Source of the DNA: Amycolatopsis aidingensis
GTDB lineage: Bacteria; Actinomycetota; Actinomycetes; Mycobacteriales; Pseudonocardiaceae
Reading direction: 5' to 3'
Length of the DNA: 64,000 bases
Assembly (NCBI RefSeq): GCF_018885265.1
Contig: NZ_CP076538.1
Span: 7,228,001 to 7,292,000 of the forward strand
The notes beneath the pieces were generated by a model. That model ran no database searches. It was not told where the DNA came from and was given only the letters and a program-made list of their open reading frames with translations. Both the position numbers and the translations under genes were made by a program. Shown here one piece after another: positions 9,844 to 17,844 of this stretch (position 1 is the first letter of the stretch; each line of letters starts with the position of its first letter).

Positions 9844-12800
9844 TGGCCGATCACAACGAGGTCGTCTTTGAGTCGGAGATCTGTGAGTACTTGGCCGTGC
9901 ACGGGTGGCTGTACTCGGTGGACGATACCGGCTACGACCGGGAGCGGGCGCTCTTCCCCGATGACCTGTTCGCGTGGTTGGAGCAGACCCAGCAGGCGGC
10001 GTACGAGAAAGCCCTGAGGGCGGCGGGGTCGGAGGCGAAGTTCCTCGACGTGCTGGCCACGGCGCTCGACAAGCCCCTGGAGCACGGTGGCGGGACGCTG
10101 AACATCCTGCGAAACGGTGTGCGGTACATCGGCGGTGGCCGGTTGAAGATGGCGCAGTTCCGCCCCGAGACCGGTCTGAACGCGACCACCAACGAGCAGT
10201 ACGCGGCGATGCGGGTGCGGGTGATGCGGCAGGTGCACTTCTCCACCGCTGACCAGCGCAACATCGACCTGGTCTTCTTCATCAACGGGCTCCCAGCCGC
10301 CACCGTCGAGCTGAAGACCGACTTCACCCAGTCGCTGGACGAGGCGATCAACCAGTACCGCAAGAACCGGCACCCGCTGACCAACGGCCGCCCCGAGCCG
10401 CTGCTGTCGTTCGGGCACCGGGCGCTGGTGCACTTCGCGGTCTCCAACGACCTGGCCGCGATGACCACCCGGCTCGATGGCGAGAAGACCCACTTCCTGC
10501 CGTTCAACATGGGCCACGACGACGGTGCGGGGAACCCGCCAGCTGCGGGCGGGCGGTCGGCGACGGCCTACCTGTGGGAGCGGGTCTGGGAGAAGCACGC
10601 CTGGCTCAACATCATCGGCCGGCTGATGATCGCGGAGACCAAGGAGGAGTGGGATGTCACGACCGGGACGTCGGTGCGGCGTACGAACATGCTCTTCCCG
10701 CGGTTCCACCAGTGGGAGGCCCTGACGAACATCGTGGCCGCGGTGCGCGAGGAGGGGGTGGGCCATCGCTACCTGATCGAGCACTCGGCCGGGTCGGGCA
10801 AGACGAACACCATCGCCTGGACCGCGCACCGGCTGGCGCGGCTGCACGTGAACGACCAGAAGGTCTTCGACTCGGTGATCGTGGTCGTGGACCGCACCGT
10901 GCTCGACGGGCAGCTCCAGGAGGCGATCCGGCAGATCGACGGGTCAGGGAAGATCGTGGCCACGATCAGCCCGGAGGACGTCCGCAAGGCGGGGGCGAAG
11001 TCGAAGTCTGGGCTGTTGGCGACCGCGTTGAAGAACGGGGAGCTGATCATCGCGGTGACGGTGCAGACCTTCCCGTTCGCCCTCAAGGAGATCCGGGCCG
11101 ACAAGGGCCTGAGGGGCAAGCGGTTCGCGGTGATCGCGGACGAGGCGCACTCCTCGCAGTCCGGCCAGATCTCGTCCAAGCTCAAGGCCGTGCTGACCGC
11201 TGAGGAGGTTAAGGAGATCGAGGAGGGCGGCTCCGTCGACGTCGAGTCGATCCTGGCCTCGGAGATGACCGAGCGGGCGGAGTCGCGGAACATCTCCTAC
11301 TTCGCGTTCACCGCGACGCCGAAGAACAAGACCCTGGAGCTCTTCGGCCGCAAGGGTCCGGACGGGAAGCCGGTCGAGTTCCACCTCTACTCGATGCGTC
11401 AGGCGATCGAGGAGGGCTACATCCTCGACGTGCTCAGGGGCTACCAGACCTACGACAGCGCGCTGAAGATTGCCGGTCGGGCCGAGAGCGGCGATGGTGA
11501 CGAGGTGGTGGAGGAGTCGACAGCACGGAAGGGGCTGATGCGGTGGGTGAAGCTGCACCCGACCAACATCAGCCAGAAAGTGCAGATCATCGTCGAGCAC
11601 TTCCACGCCAACGTCGCCCACCTGCTGGAGGGCAAGGCGAAGGCGATGGTCGTGACCGACTCGCGCAAGGCCGCGGTAAAGTACAAGAAAGCGATCGACG
11701 CCTACATCGCCAAGCGGGCCGCCAAGGACGCCTCGTACAACTACCGCACCCTGGTCGCCTTCTCCGACTCGGTGACGATGGCCGAGGACGAGGAATGGGC
11801 CTCGGACTGGGGGCCGCAGCCAAGCAAGGACGATGAGTTCACCGAGGCCAACCTGAACCCCGGCGCCGGCTCGGACCTGGCCGCCGCCTTCAAAGGCGCG
11901 ACGTACAAGATCATGCTGGTCGCCAACAAGTACCAGACCGGGTTCGACCAGCCGCTGCTCTCGGCGATGTATGTCGACAAGAAGCTCTCCGGGGTCACTG
12001 CCGTGCAGACGCTTTCGCGGCTCAACCGCACCCATCGCACTGCAGGCGGGGAGCAGAAGCGCAAGACGTTCGTCATCGACTTCGTGAACAAGCCCGAGGA
12101 CATCCGGGCTGCGTTCGAACCGTACTTCACCAACGCCACCCTGGAGACCGAGACCGACCCGTACGTCGTCTTCCACCTCGCCAACAAGCTCGCCCAGGCC
12201 GGAATCTACACGCCAGAGCAGGTGCGCGAAGTCGCCGAACTGTGGGTGACCCGGAAGGGCAACAACGCGCTCTCGGCCGCGATCAGCCCGGCCAAGAACG
12301 AGTTCGCCCGCCGCTACGCGGCGGCAATCGAAGCCGACGACAAGGTCACCCTCAACACCCTCGACCTGTTCCGCAAGGACGTCTCCACCCTCGTCCGGCT
12401 CTACGACTTCATGAGCCAGATCGTCGACTACGGCGACCCGTACATGGAGATGCTGTCGATCTTCCTGCGACTCCTGGAGAAGGTCATCGCAGACTCATCC
12501 TGGACCGCGGAAGTCGACCTCTCCGACGTGGTCCTGGTCGGGGTCAAGCACAACAAGGGGACCGCGGTCGACATCTCGCTGACCGGCGACGGCGAGCTCA
12601 AGGGCATCAGCGCAGCGGGCACCGGAACCCGGAAGGAGCCGAAGTATGTCGCACTCCAGGTCGTCATCGATAAGATGAACGACCTCTTCGGCGCCGAGTC
12701 GTTCTCCGAGTCCCAGGTCCGGGAGTTCGTGCAGGGCCTGGTGCAGCGGCTGCTCGCCTACCCGGACCTGATCAACCAGACCAAGGTGAACTCGAAAAAG

Positions 12801-12980
12801 CAGTTCATAGAGTCACAGGACTTCCAAGCCGCGGTCACCGAGGCGGTCGTCGACAACCAAGAAGCCCACAACACCATGGCCGACTACTTCTTCAGCGACG
12901 GTCCCGGCATCAACGCTGTCATCGTCGCACTCGCAGACGCCTTCTACGAGGCCGCGATCGATCAGCGTAGGGATGTGTGA
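9843..12980 (+). CDS. hsdR: Type I restriction enzyme, endonuclease/translocase subunit HsdR
   Basis: This is a 1045-residue restriction subunit that translocates DNA and cleaves unmodified target DNA. The N-terminal nuclease region carries the PD-(D/E)XK core around IDLVFFINGLPAATVELKT. The SF2 motor follows, with Walker A GSGKT at residues 317-321, DEAH at 433-436 and the TATP motif. The C-terminal ~250 residues are helical and probably bind HsdM. The ATG at 9843 overlaps the hsdS stop; a GTG one codon earlier is an alternative. The length is normal and the frame is intact. With hsdM and hsdS it forms a complete system next to the IetAS-like pair. Confidence 0.94.
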   Translation: MADHNEVVFESEICEYLAVHGWLYSVDDTGYDRERALFPDDLFAWLEQTQQAAYEKALRAAGSEAKFLDVLATALDKPLEHGGGTLNILRNGVRYIGGGRLKMAQFRPETGLNATTNEQYAAMRVRVMRQVHFSTADQRNIDLVFFINGLPAATVELKTDFTQSLDEAINQYRKNRHPLTNGRPEPLLSFGHRALVHFAVSNDLAAMTTRLDGEKTHFLPFNMGHDDGAGNPPAAGGRSATAYLWERVWEKHAWLNIIGRLMIAETKEEWDVTTGTSVRRTNMLFPRFHQWEALTNIVAAVREEGVGHRYLIEHSAGSGKTNTIAWTAHRLARLHVNDQKVFDSVIVVVDRTVLDGQLQEAIRQIDGSGKIVATISPEDVRKAGAKSKSGLLATALKNGELIIAVTVQTFPFALKEIRADKGLRGKRFAVIADEAHSSQSGQISSKLKAVLTAEEVKEIEEGGSVDVESILASEMTERAESRNISYFAFTATPKNKTLELFGRKGPDGKPVEFHLYSMRQAIEEGYILDVLRGYQTYDSALKIAGRAESGDGDEVVEESTARKGLMRWVKLHPTNISQKVQIIVEHFHANVAHLLEGKAKAMVVTDSRKAAVKYKKAIDAYIAKRAAKDASYNYRTLVAFSDSVTMAEDEEWASDWGPQPSKDDEFTEANLNPGAGSDLAAAFKGATYKIMLVANKYQTGFDQPLLSAMYVDKKLSGVTAVQTLSRLNRTHRTAGGEQKRKTFVIDFVNKPEDIRAAFEPYFTNATLETETDPYVVFHLANKLAQAGIYTPEQVREVAELWVTRKGNNALSAAISPAKNEFARRYAAAIEADDKVTLNTLDLFRKDVSTLVRLYDFMSQIVDYGDPYMEMLSIFLRLLEKVIADSSWTAEVDLSDVVLVGVKHNKGTAVDISLTGDGELKGISAAGTGTRKEPKYVALQVVIDKMNDLFGAESFSESQVREFVQGLVQRLLAYPDLINQTKVNSKKQFIESQDFQAAVTEAVVDNQEAHNTMADYFFSDGPGINAVIVALADAFYEAAIDQRRDV

Positions 12981-13838
12981 GCAACTCCCAGGACACCGGG
13001 GTGCGGAACTTGCGTGCTGTTCATCGCCGGATACCAACTCGAGCAGTTCCTCGACAATCGCCATGGCGTGCTGGCCGTGCCTGGCAGTTCGACGACGGCG
13101 CCACCGAACGCGACGACATCCGTCGCCGAGTCCTGTCCCCGCGAACTGGAGCTATACGCCACCCTCACCGGGTTCCGCCTCGCAGCGTTGTTCACCGATC
13201 CGCTCGTTATGAGAAGAGAGGCTCCCTATTCGGACACCTCCGGTTTGAGCCAGCTCGCTGTCATCAAGTAGCACGTATCGGACCGGTAACAGGATGCGAC
13301 GATGCTTAACACTCCGCGACCTTTCAGCGCTACGTGTCCATAGCCGTGTCTTCGACGCGGCGTCTTGACGACGCGGGCATAAGCTGAGCTTGGAGCCGAG
13401 ACGTGGCGAAGCTGGACTTTGAGCAGAACCTGGTGGATTGCGGCTCGGCGAGGTTCATCGAGCTTCGACAGGGGCAGGCTCAGGTACTTGCCGCGTACGC
13501 GGCAAGTACCTCGACCGCTGGAGGGTGCGCGGCGACGGTATGTACCTGATCTGTTCTTCAACGCTGATAGATCCGCTCATGGATAGGTTCATGCCCAACT
13601 GGCGGAGCCTCCGCGATCAGCTGAACAACGCAACACTGGCACAGGAGCAGTGGGCACGATGCAACCCACCGAGCGAGCCCGCACGGCAGGCCGTCCGGCA
13701 ACCCGTCGGCGCAGGAGCAACGACGGAGCACCGTGCGAGTCTTGAAATGGCCGATCGGATCGATCGAAGCAGAAAAACCGCAGGTAGAAGGCCTGCCGTC
13801 GGTCGATTGATAACGAAAGTGTGGACGAACCCAGGTGA
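12981..13838. other. Gene-fragment region at the island end
   Basis: About 860 bp without an intact gene. Several stretches read like protein but run out quickly. One from the GTG at 13402 (+) starts VAKLDFEQNLVD and continues FIELRQGQAQVLAAYA before losing sense, recalling the N-terminus of a defence-type helicase. A segment from 13500 (+) encodes GKYLDRWRVRGDGMYLI, like part of a SnoaL-type protein. An 85-codon frame at 13014-13271 (+) has no recognisable family. A perfect 30-bp palindrome lies in the middle. Together with the broken tRNA just downstream, this looks like debris of past insertions and deletions. Confidence 0.45.
13482..13511. repeat. Perfect 30-bp palindrome
   Basis: Bases 13482-13496 (AGGTACTTGCCGCGT) are followed without any spacer by their exact reverse complement at 13497-13511. 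Without a loop it is a poor transcription terminator and more like a recombination, replication or dimer-protein binding site. It lies in the gene-fragment region about 330 bp from the broken tRNA-Lys. Because of it, the peptide TCRVRGKYL appears in open frames on both strands. Confidence 0.85.
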
Positions 13839-13876
13839 TTAAAAGTCCGCAGCTCTACCAATTGAGCTAACGGCCC
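13839..13876 (-). pseudogene. tRNA-Lys(TTT), 5' half only
   Basis: Read on the minus strand from 13876, positions 1-38 of a tRNA are canonical: acceptor strand GGGCCGT, TA, D-arm GCTC/GAGC with loop AATTGGTA, base 26 T, anticodon-stem 5' strand GCGGA and loop CTTTTAA with anticodon TTT (13843-13841), which reads Lys codons. After the loop the match ends. The sequence TCACC pairs only partly with GCGGA (two mismatches), no T-arm forms, and the acceptor complement ACGGCCC is absent. The gene is therefore a 5' half joined to other DNA at the anticodon loop. This fits use of the tRNA gene as an integration site, with island DNA towards lower coordinates. An intact copy must exist elsewhere if this lysine tRNA is needed. 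Confidence 0.75.
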
Positions 13877-13957
13877 GTCGGTCGTCAGTCTAACGGGCCG
13901 AGGATCAGGCCCGGGGACGCTGGGTCAGGTACGGCGAGGGAGAGTCACCGGCCCGGC

Positions 13958-14041
13958 TCAGCGCAGTGCCTTCTCCAGGGTGCGCAGGCACATTCCCATC
14001 GTGTGATGCTTGTCGGGACCGTGCAGCTGGACGTGCTGCCA
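13958..14041 (-). pseudogene. 3'-terminal gene fragment, unknown
   Basis: On the minus strand the sequence reads as a plausible C-terminus (QHVQLHGPDKHHTMGMCLRT, then LEKALR and a stop). Nothing upstream continues it: around 14040 it abuts an unrelated fragment on the other strand. I do not recognise the family. It is interpreted as the tail of a gene lost by deletion, next to the tRNA-Lys junction. Confidence 0.3.
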
Positions 14042-14124
14042 AGCTCCTCGCCATCGACCCGCTCTACCGGGAGCTGATCGAGGCCCTGCGCATCACCGGC
14101 ACCGCCCCGGTGCGGCACCGCTGA
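14038..14124 (+). pseudogene. 3'-terminal gene fragment, unknown
   Basis: A plus-strand tail reads AKLLAIDPLYRELIEALRIT followed by GTAPVRHR and a stop at 14122-14124. It has no upstream body, since it meets the opposite-strand fragment at about 14040. The family is not recognised. Two truncated tails facing each other mark a deletion or rearrangement point just outside the island junction. Confidence 0.3.
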
Positions 14125-14137
14125 GCGCAGGCCGCGG

Positions 14138-14848
14138 TCACCCGGGCTCCTCGTCGGGATTCCATGCCAGCAGCCGGACCTTGGCCACGGTGCGCAGATG
14201 CCTGCGCATCGCGGCCGCGGCCTGCTTCGGCTCGCCCGCCGCGATGGCGTCCAGGATCGCCACATGCTGGCCGAGCGAGCGGGACGGCCTGCCGGGCTGG
14301 CGCAGCGATTCGGTGCGGCTTTCCGTGACCTGCTCGGCGATGGACTGCATGAACTCGGCAAGCAGCGAGCTGTGCGCGGCCGCGGTCACCGCCGCGTGGA
14401 ATCGCCGGTCACCCTCGACGCCGTGGTCACCGGCTTCGATCTCCGCACGCATGTGGTCCAGCGCGGAACGCAGGTCCGCGAGATCGGCCTCGGTCCGGCG
14501 TTCGGCGGCGAGCTCGGCGAGCTTGGTCTCCAGCGCCTCCCGCGCCTCGAGCACGTCAGGAAGCCTGCGGCGGCGCTCGACCAGCCGCTCCACCGGCTCG
14601 ATATCGAGGGTGTCGCGCACCAGGTAGGTTCCGCCGCCGTGCCGCGCCTCCACCAGGCCCTGCACCTCGAGTACGACGATCGCCTGCTTCACCGACGCCC
14701 TGCTGACCCCCAGCCGCTGGGCGAGTTCGCGCTCGGCAGGCAGCTTGTCGCCCGCGCTCAGGCCGGCGTCGGCGACGTAGTTCCGGAGCCGTTCGATGAC
14801 CTGCTCGTACAGCCGCTGCCGGGACATCGGGCGCAACGCCTCGGACAC
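14138..14848 (-). CDS. GntR/FadR-type repressor, probably of the malonate operon
   Basis: This is a 236-residue transcription factor. An N-terminal winged helix-turn-helix (residues about 10-75, LPAERELAQRLGVSRASVKQ) is followed by an all-helical FCD ligand-binding domain. FCD-type GntR proteins usually respond to small carboxylates or acyl compounds. The GTG at 14848 follows AAGGGG; longer in-phase starts run through the operator region and are unlikely. It is divergent from the MatC-MatB operon, and the shared intergenic region has two short palindromes of FadR-operator type. In Rhizobium the mat genes have a GntR regulator (MatR) in the same role, so malonate or malonyl-CoA is the likely ligand. 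This is inference from context. Confidence 0.88.
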   Translation of the reverse strand: MSEALRPMSRQRLYEQVIERLRNYVADAGLSAGDKLPAERELAQRLGVSRASVKQAIVVLEVQGLVEARHGGGTYLVRDTLDIEPVERLVERRRRLPDVLEAREALETKLAELAAERRTEADLADLRSALDHMRAEIEAGDHGVEGDRRFHAAVTAAAHSSLLAEFMQSIAEQVTESRTESLRQPGRPSRSLGQHVAILDAIAAGEPKQAAAAMRRHLRTVAKVRLLAWNPDEEPG

Positions 14849-14907
14849 TCGAGCCCCTTCGATCGCTGCTGACCTCGTATCCGGGCAGCCTAACAGGCTC
14901 AGGGCGA

Positions 14908-14920
14908 GTGGCTGAGCCAC
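14908..14920. promoter_or_regulatory. GntR operator candidate 1
   Basis: GTGGCTGAGCCAC is a perfect palindrome (6-1-6), similar to FadR-family operators of the TGG-N5-CCA type. It lies 60 bp upstream of the GntR start, so it could mediate autoregulation. It is spaced 55 bp from a related site at 14963. Confidence 0.6.
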
Positions 14921-14935
14921 TGAACCAATCCATCC

Positions 14936-14975
14936 TTGACATCGGGCCAAGCCCGGCTCAAAGTGGTTTAGCCAC
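14936..14975 (+). promoter_or_regulatory. Promoter of the malonate operon with GntR operator 2
   Basis: A consensus -35 element TTGACA lies at 14936-14941, with a weak -10 (CAAAGT) 17 bp later. The second operator-like site GTGGTTTAGCCAC (14963-14975) sits on or just after the -10, the usual position for repression. A half-site copy (TGAGCCAC) follows immediately at 14976-14983. Confidence 0.6.
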
Positions 14976-15042
14976 TGAGCCACTTTGCCGATGCGGCCGC
15001 CGGCAGGTCACCCGACAGCGAACCCAACGACGGGAGCACCGC

Positions 15043-16359
15043 ATGTCCGCCGAACTCATCTCGATCCTTGCCCTGGTGGTGGTGTTCGTGGTCGCCACGA
15101 CGAGATCCATCAACATGGGGGCACTGGCCTTCGCCGCCGCGTTCGGCGTCGGCACCCTGGCCGGTGGCCTGGACGCCGACGGCATCTTCGCCGGGTTCCC
15201 CGGGGACCTGTTCGTCGTCCTGGTCGGCGTGACCTACCTGTTCGCCATCGCCAGGGCCAACGGCACCACGGACTGGCTGGTGCACGCCTCGATCCGGCTG
15301 GTCGGCGGGCGGCTGGCGCTGATCCCCTGGGTGATGTTCGCGATCACCGGCGTGCTGACCGCGATCGGCGCGGTCAGCCCGGCCGCGGTCGCCATCGTCG
15401 CGCCGATCGCACTCGGCTTCGCGGCCCGCTACCAGATCAGCCCGCTGCTGATGGGCGCCATGGTGGTGCACGGCGCGCAGGCAGGCGGGTTCTCCCCGAT
15501 CAGCATCTACGGCACCATCGTCAACGGCATCGTCGAGCGGGAGAACCTGCCCGGCAGCCCGATCATGTTGTTCCTCGCGAGCCTGGTGGCCAACCTGGTG
15601 ATCGCCGGGATCGTGTTCGTGGTGTGCGGCGGCCTGAAGCTGGCCCGGCCGCGAGCCAGGGTGGCCGAGCTCGCCACGGTCGGCGGCGGCTCCACCCCGG
15701 CCACCGTCGACGCACCGGCCGCGGGCGGGGCAGGCACTCCAGGGGAGGAGCAGCCGCTGCGGCTGAACCCCGCCCGGGCCGCGACCCTGCTCAGCCTGGT
15801 CGTGCTGGTGGTGTGCGCACTGGTACTGGACCTCGACGTGGGCCTGACCGCGATCACGCTCGCCGTACTGCTCGCGATCATCTGGCCCGCCACCGGCAGG
15901 CAGGCGATCGGGCAGGTCACCTGGCCGACCGTGCTGCTGATCTGCGGGATGCTCACCTACGTCGGCGTGCTGCAGGAGATGGGCACCATCGACTATGCGG
16001 GCAACGGCGTCTCCGATGTCGGCATCCCGCTGCTGTCCGCGCTGCTGATCTGCTACATCGGCGCGCTGGTTTCGGCCTTCGCCTCCTCGGTGGGCATCAT
16101 GGGCGCGCTCATCCCGCTCGCCGTGCCCTTCCTGCTCGATGGCGCGGTGGGGCCGATCGCCATGATCGCCGCGCTGGCCGTGTCCTCGACCGTGGTGGAC
16201 GTCAGCCCCTTCTCGACCAACGGCGCACTCGTGCTGGCCAGTGCCCCGGATGTGGATCGCGACCGGTTCTTCCGCCAGCTGATGGTCTACGGCGGGATCA
16301 TCGTGGCGGCGGCTCCGCTCGCGGTGTGGCTGGTGCTGGTGGTACCCGGTTTCGGTTAG
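15043..16359 (+). CDS. matC: MatC-like malonate/dicarboxylate carrier
   Basis: This is a 438-residue integral membrane transporter with about 11-12 hydrophobic segments. The N-terminal half closely follows the MatC N-terminal domain: INMGALAFAAAFGVGTL, FAGFPGDLFVVLVGVTYLFA and GAQAGGFSPISIYGTIVN. MatC proteins take up malonate and belong to the broader SLC13-like ion-transporter group. The central loop (about residues 205-245) is Ala/Gly/Pro-rich. The ATG at 15043 gives the family start; the longer frame runs into the promoter. It is first in an operon with a malonyl-CoA synthetase 48 bp downstream, which supports malonate as the substrate. Confidence 0.87.
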   Translation: MSAELISILALVVVFVVATTRSINMGALAFAAAFGVGTLAGGLDADGIFAGFPGDLFVVLVGVTYLFAIARANGTTDWLVHASIRLVGGRLALIPWVMFAITGVLTAIGAVSPAAVAIVAPIALGFAARYQISPLLMGAMVVHGAQAGGFSPISIYGTIVNGIVERENLPGSPIMLFLASLVANLVIAGIVFVVCGGLKLARPRARVAELATVGGGSTPATVDAPAAGGAGTPGEEQPLRLNPARAATLLSLVVLVVCALVLDLDVGLTAITLAVLLAIIWPATGRQAIGQVTWPTVLLICGMLTYVGVLQEMGTIDYAGNGVSDVGIPLLSALLICYIGALVSAFASSVGIMGALIPLAVPFLLDGAVGPIAMIAALAVSSTVVDVSPFSTNGALVLASAPDVDRDRFFRQLMVYGGIIVAAAPLAVWLVLVVPGFG

Positions 16360-16407
16360 CCGCGCCCGATGAGCCCGGCAAACGGCAGCGAAGGACAAGG
16401 AGACCAG

Positions 16408-17844
16408 GTGAGCGCCCTCTTCCCAGCATTGCGCACCGAACAGGCCAAGACCGCGCTGCGGTTCGGCGACCGCGGGCTCAGCTACGCCGAACTCGCCGCG
16501 GTCGCGGGCACGCTCGCCCACCGGCTGCGCGCCAGGGACTGCTCCCGGGTCGCGGTGTGGGCCACGCCCAGCATGGAGACCAGCGTCGCGGTCGTCGCAG
16601 CGCTGCTGGCAGGGATACCGGCGGTGCCGGTGAACCCCAAGATCGGTACCCGGGAGCTGGAGCACATCGTCTCCGACAGCGCGCCCTCGCTGGTGCTGGC
16701 CGAACCGGACGCACAGCTGCCTGCCGCGCTCGCCGCCCTGCCCCGCCAGGACGTCGAGCTGACCGGCTCGGCAACCGAACCGCCGGAGGAGCCGGGCGAG
16801 GAGGCGCCTGCGGTGATCGTCTACACCTCGGGCACCACCGGGCCGCCCAAGGGTGTGGTGCTGCCACGGCGCGCGATCGCCACCACCCTGGACGCGTTGC
16901 GGGACGCCTGGCAGTGGACGGCCGCGGATGTGCTGGTGCACGCGCTGCCGCTGTTCCACGTGCACGGGCTGATCCTCGGCGTGCTCGGACCGTTGCGTCG
17001 CGGCGGCACGGTGCACCACCTCGGCCGGTTCTCCACCGCGGCGGTGGCGCGGGAACTCGCGGGCGAGGCCACGATGATGTTCGGCGTACCGACGATGTAC
17101 CACCGGATCGCCACCGAGGTCGGGGACGACCCGGAGCTGGCATCGGCGCTACGCGGCGCGCGGCTGCTGGTGTCCGGCTCGGCGGCCCTGCCGGTGCACG
17201 ACCACGAGCGCATCGCCGCGGCGACCGGGCAGCGGGTGGTGGAACGCTACGGCATGTCCGAGACGCTGATGAACACCAGCGTCCGTGCCGACGGCGAGCG
17301 CAGGCCCGGCACGGTCGGCGTGCCGTTGCGGGGCGTCGAATTGCGGCTGGTGGACGAGGCGGGCAACCCGATCGAGGCCCCCGACGGGGAGACGGTCGGC
17401 GAGATCCAGGTACGCGGCCCGAACCTGTTTACCGAGTACCTCAACCGGCCGGACGCCACCGCCGAGGCCTTCACCGATGGCTGGTTCCGCACCGGGGACA
17501 TGGCGACAAGGGACCCGGACGGCTACCTCCGCATCGTGGGCAGGAAGGCCACCGACATCATCAAGAGCGGCGGGTACAAGATCGGCGCCGGCGAGATCGA
17601 GAACGCGCTGCTGGAACATCCCGGGGTGGCCGAGGTGGCGGTCACCGGCGAGCCGGACCCCGACCTCGGGGAGCGGATCGTGGCCTGGGTGGTGCCGCAC
17701 GGCAGCCCACCTGCGGAGCGGGAGCTCGCCGACCACGTGGCACGGCTGCTCACCCCGCACAAACGGCCCCGCGTGGTGCGTTTCCTGGACGCGCTACCGC
17801 GCAACGACATGGGCAAGGTGCTGAAACGTGCCCTCGATGCCTGA
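16408..17844 (+). CDS. matB: Malonyl-CoA synthetase (MatB-like acyl-CoA ligase)
   Basis: This is a 478-residue ANL-superfamily enzyme that activates a carboxylate with ATP and CoA. The P-loop motif YTSGTTGPPKGVVL, the motif YGMSET, the hinge GWFRTGDMATRDPDGYLRI and the C-terminal lid lysine (NDMGKVLK) are all present, so it should be active. The short length and the sequence KATDIIKSGGYKIGAGEIE are typical of MatB rather than long fatty-acyl ligases. The GTG at 16408 follows AAGGAGACCAG; an upstream ATG at 16369 lacks such a site. The position between a MatC carrier and a carboxyltransferase suggests malonate to malonyl-CoA as its reaction. Another short-chain acid cannot be excluded. Confidence 0.87.
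   Translation: MSALFPALRTEQAKTALRFGDRGLSYAELAAVAGTLAHRLRARDCSRVAVWATPSMETSVAVVAALLAGIPAVPVNPKIGTRELEHIVSDSAPSLVLAEPDAQLPAALAALPRQDVELTGSATEPPEEPGEEAPAVIVYTSGTTGPPKGVVLPRRAIATTLDALRDAWQWTAADVLVHALPLFHVHGLILGVLGPLRRGGTVHHLGRFSTAAVARELAGEATMMFGVPTMYHRIATEVGDDPELASALRGARLLVSGSAALPVHDHERIAAATGQRVVERYGMSETLMNTSVRADGERRPGTVGVPLRGVELRLVDEAGNPIEAPDGETVGEIQVRGPNLFTEYLNRPDATAEAFTDGWFRTGDMATRDPDGYLRIVGRKATDIIKSGGYKIGAGEIENALLEHPGVAEVAVTGEPDPDLGERIVAWVVPHGSPPAERELADHVARLLTPHKRPRVVRFLDALPRNDMGKVLKRALDA

Noticed and set aside
14849..14983. Longer GntR start covering the divergent promoter
   Set aside because: It would translate through both operators and the promoter; the GTG at 14848 has a clear ribosome binding site.
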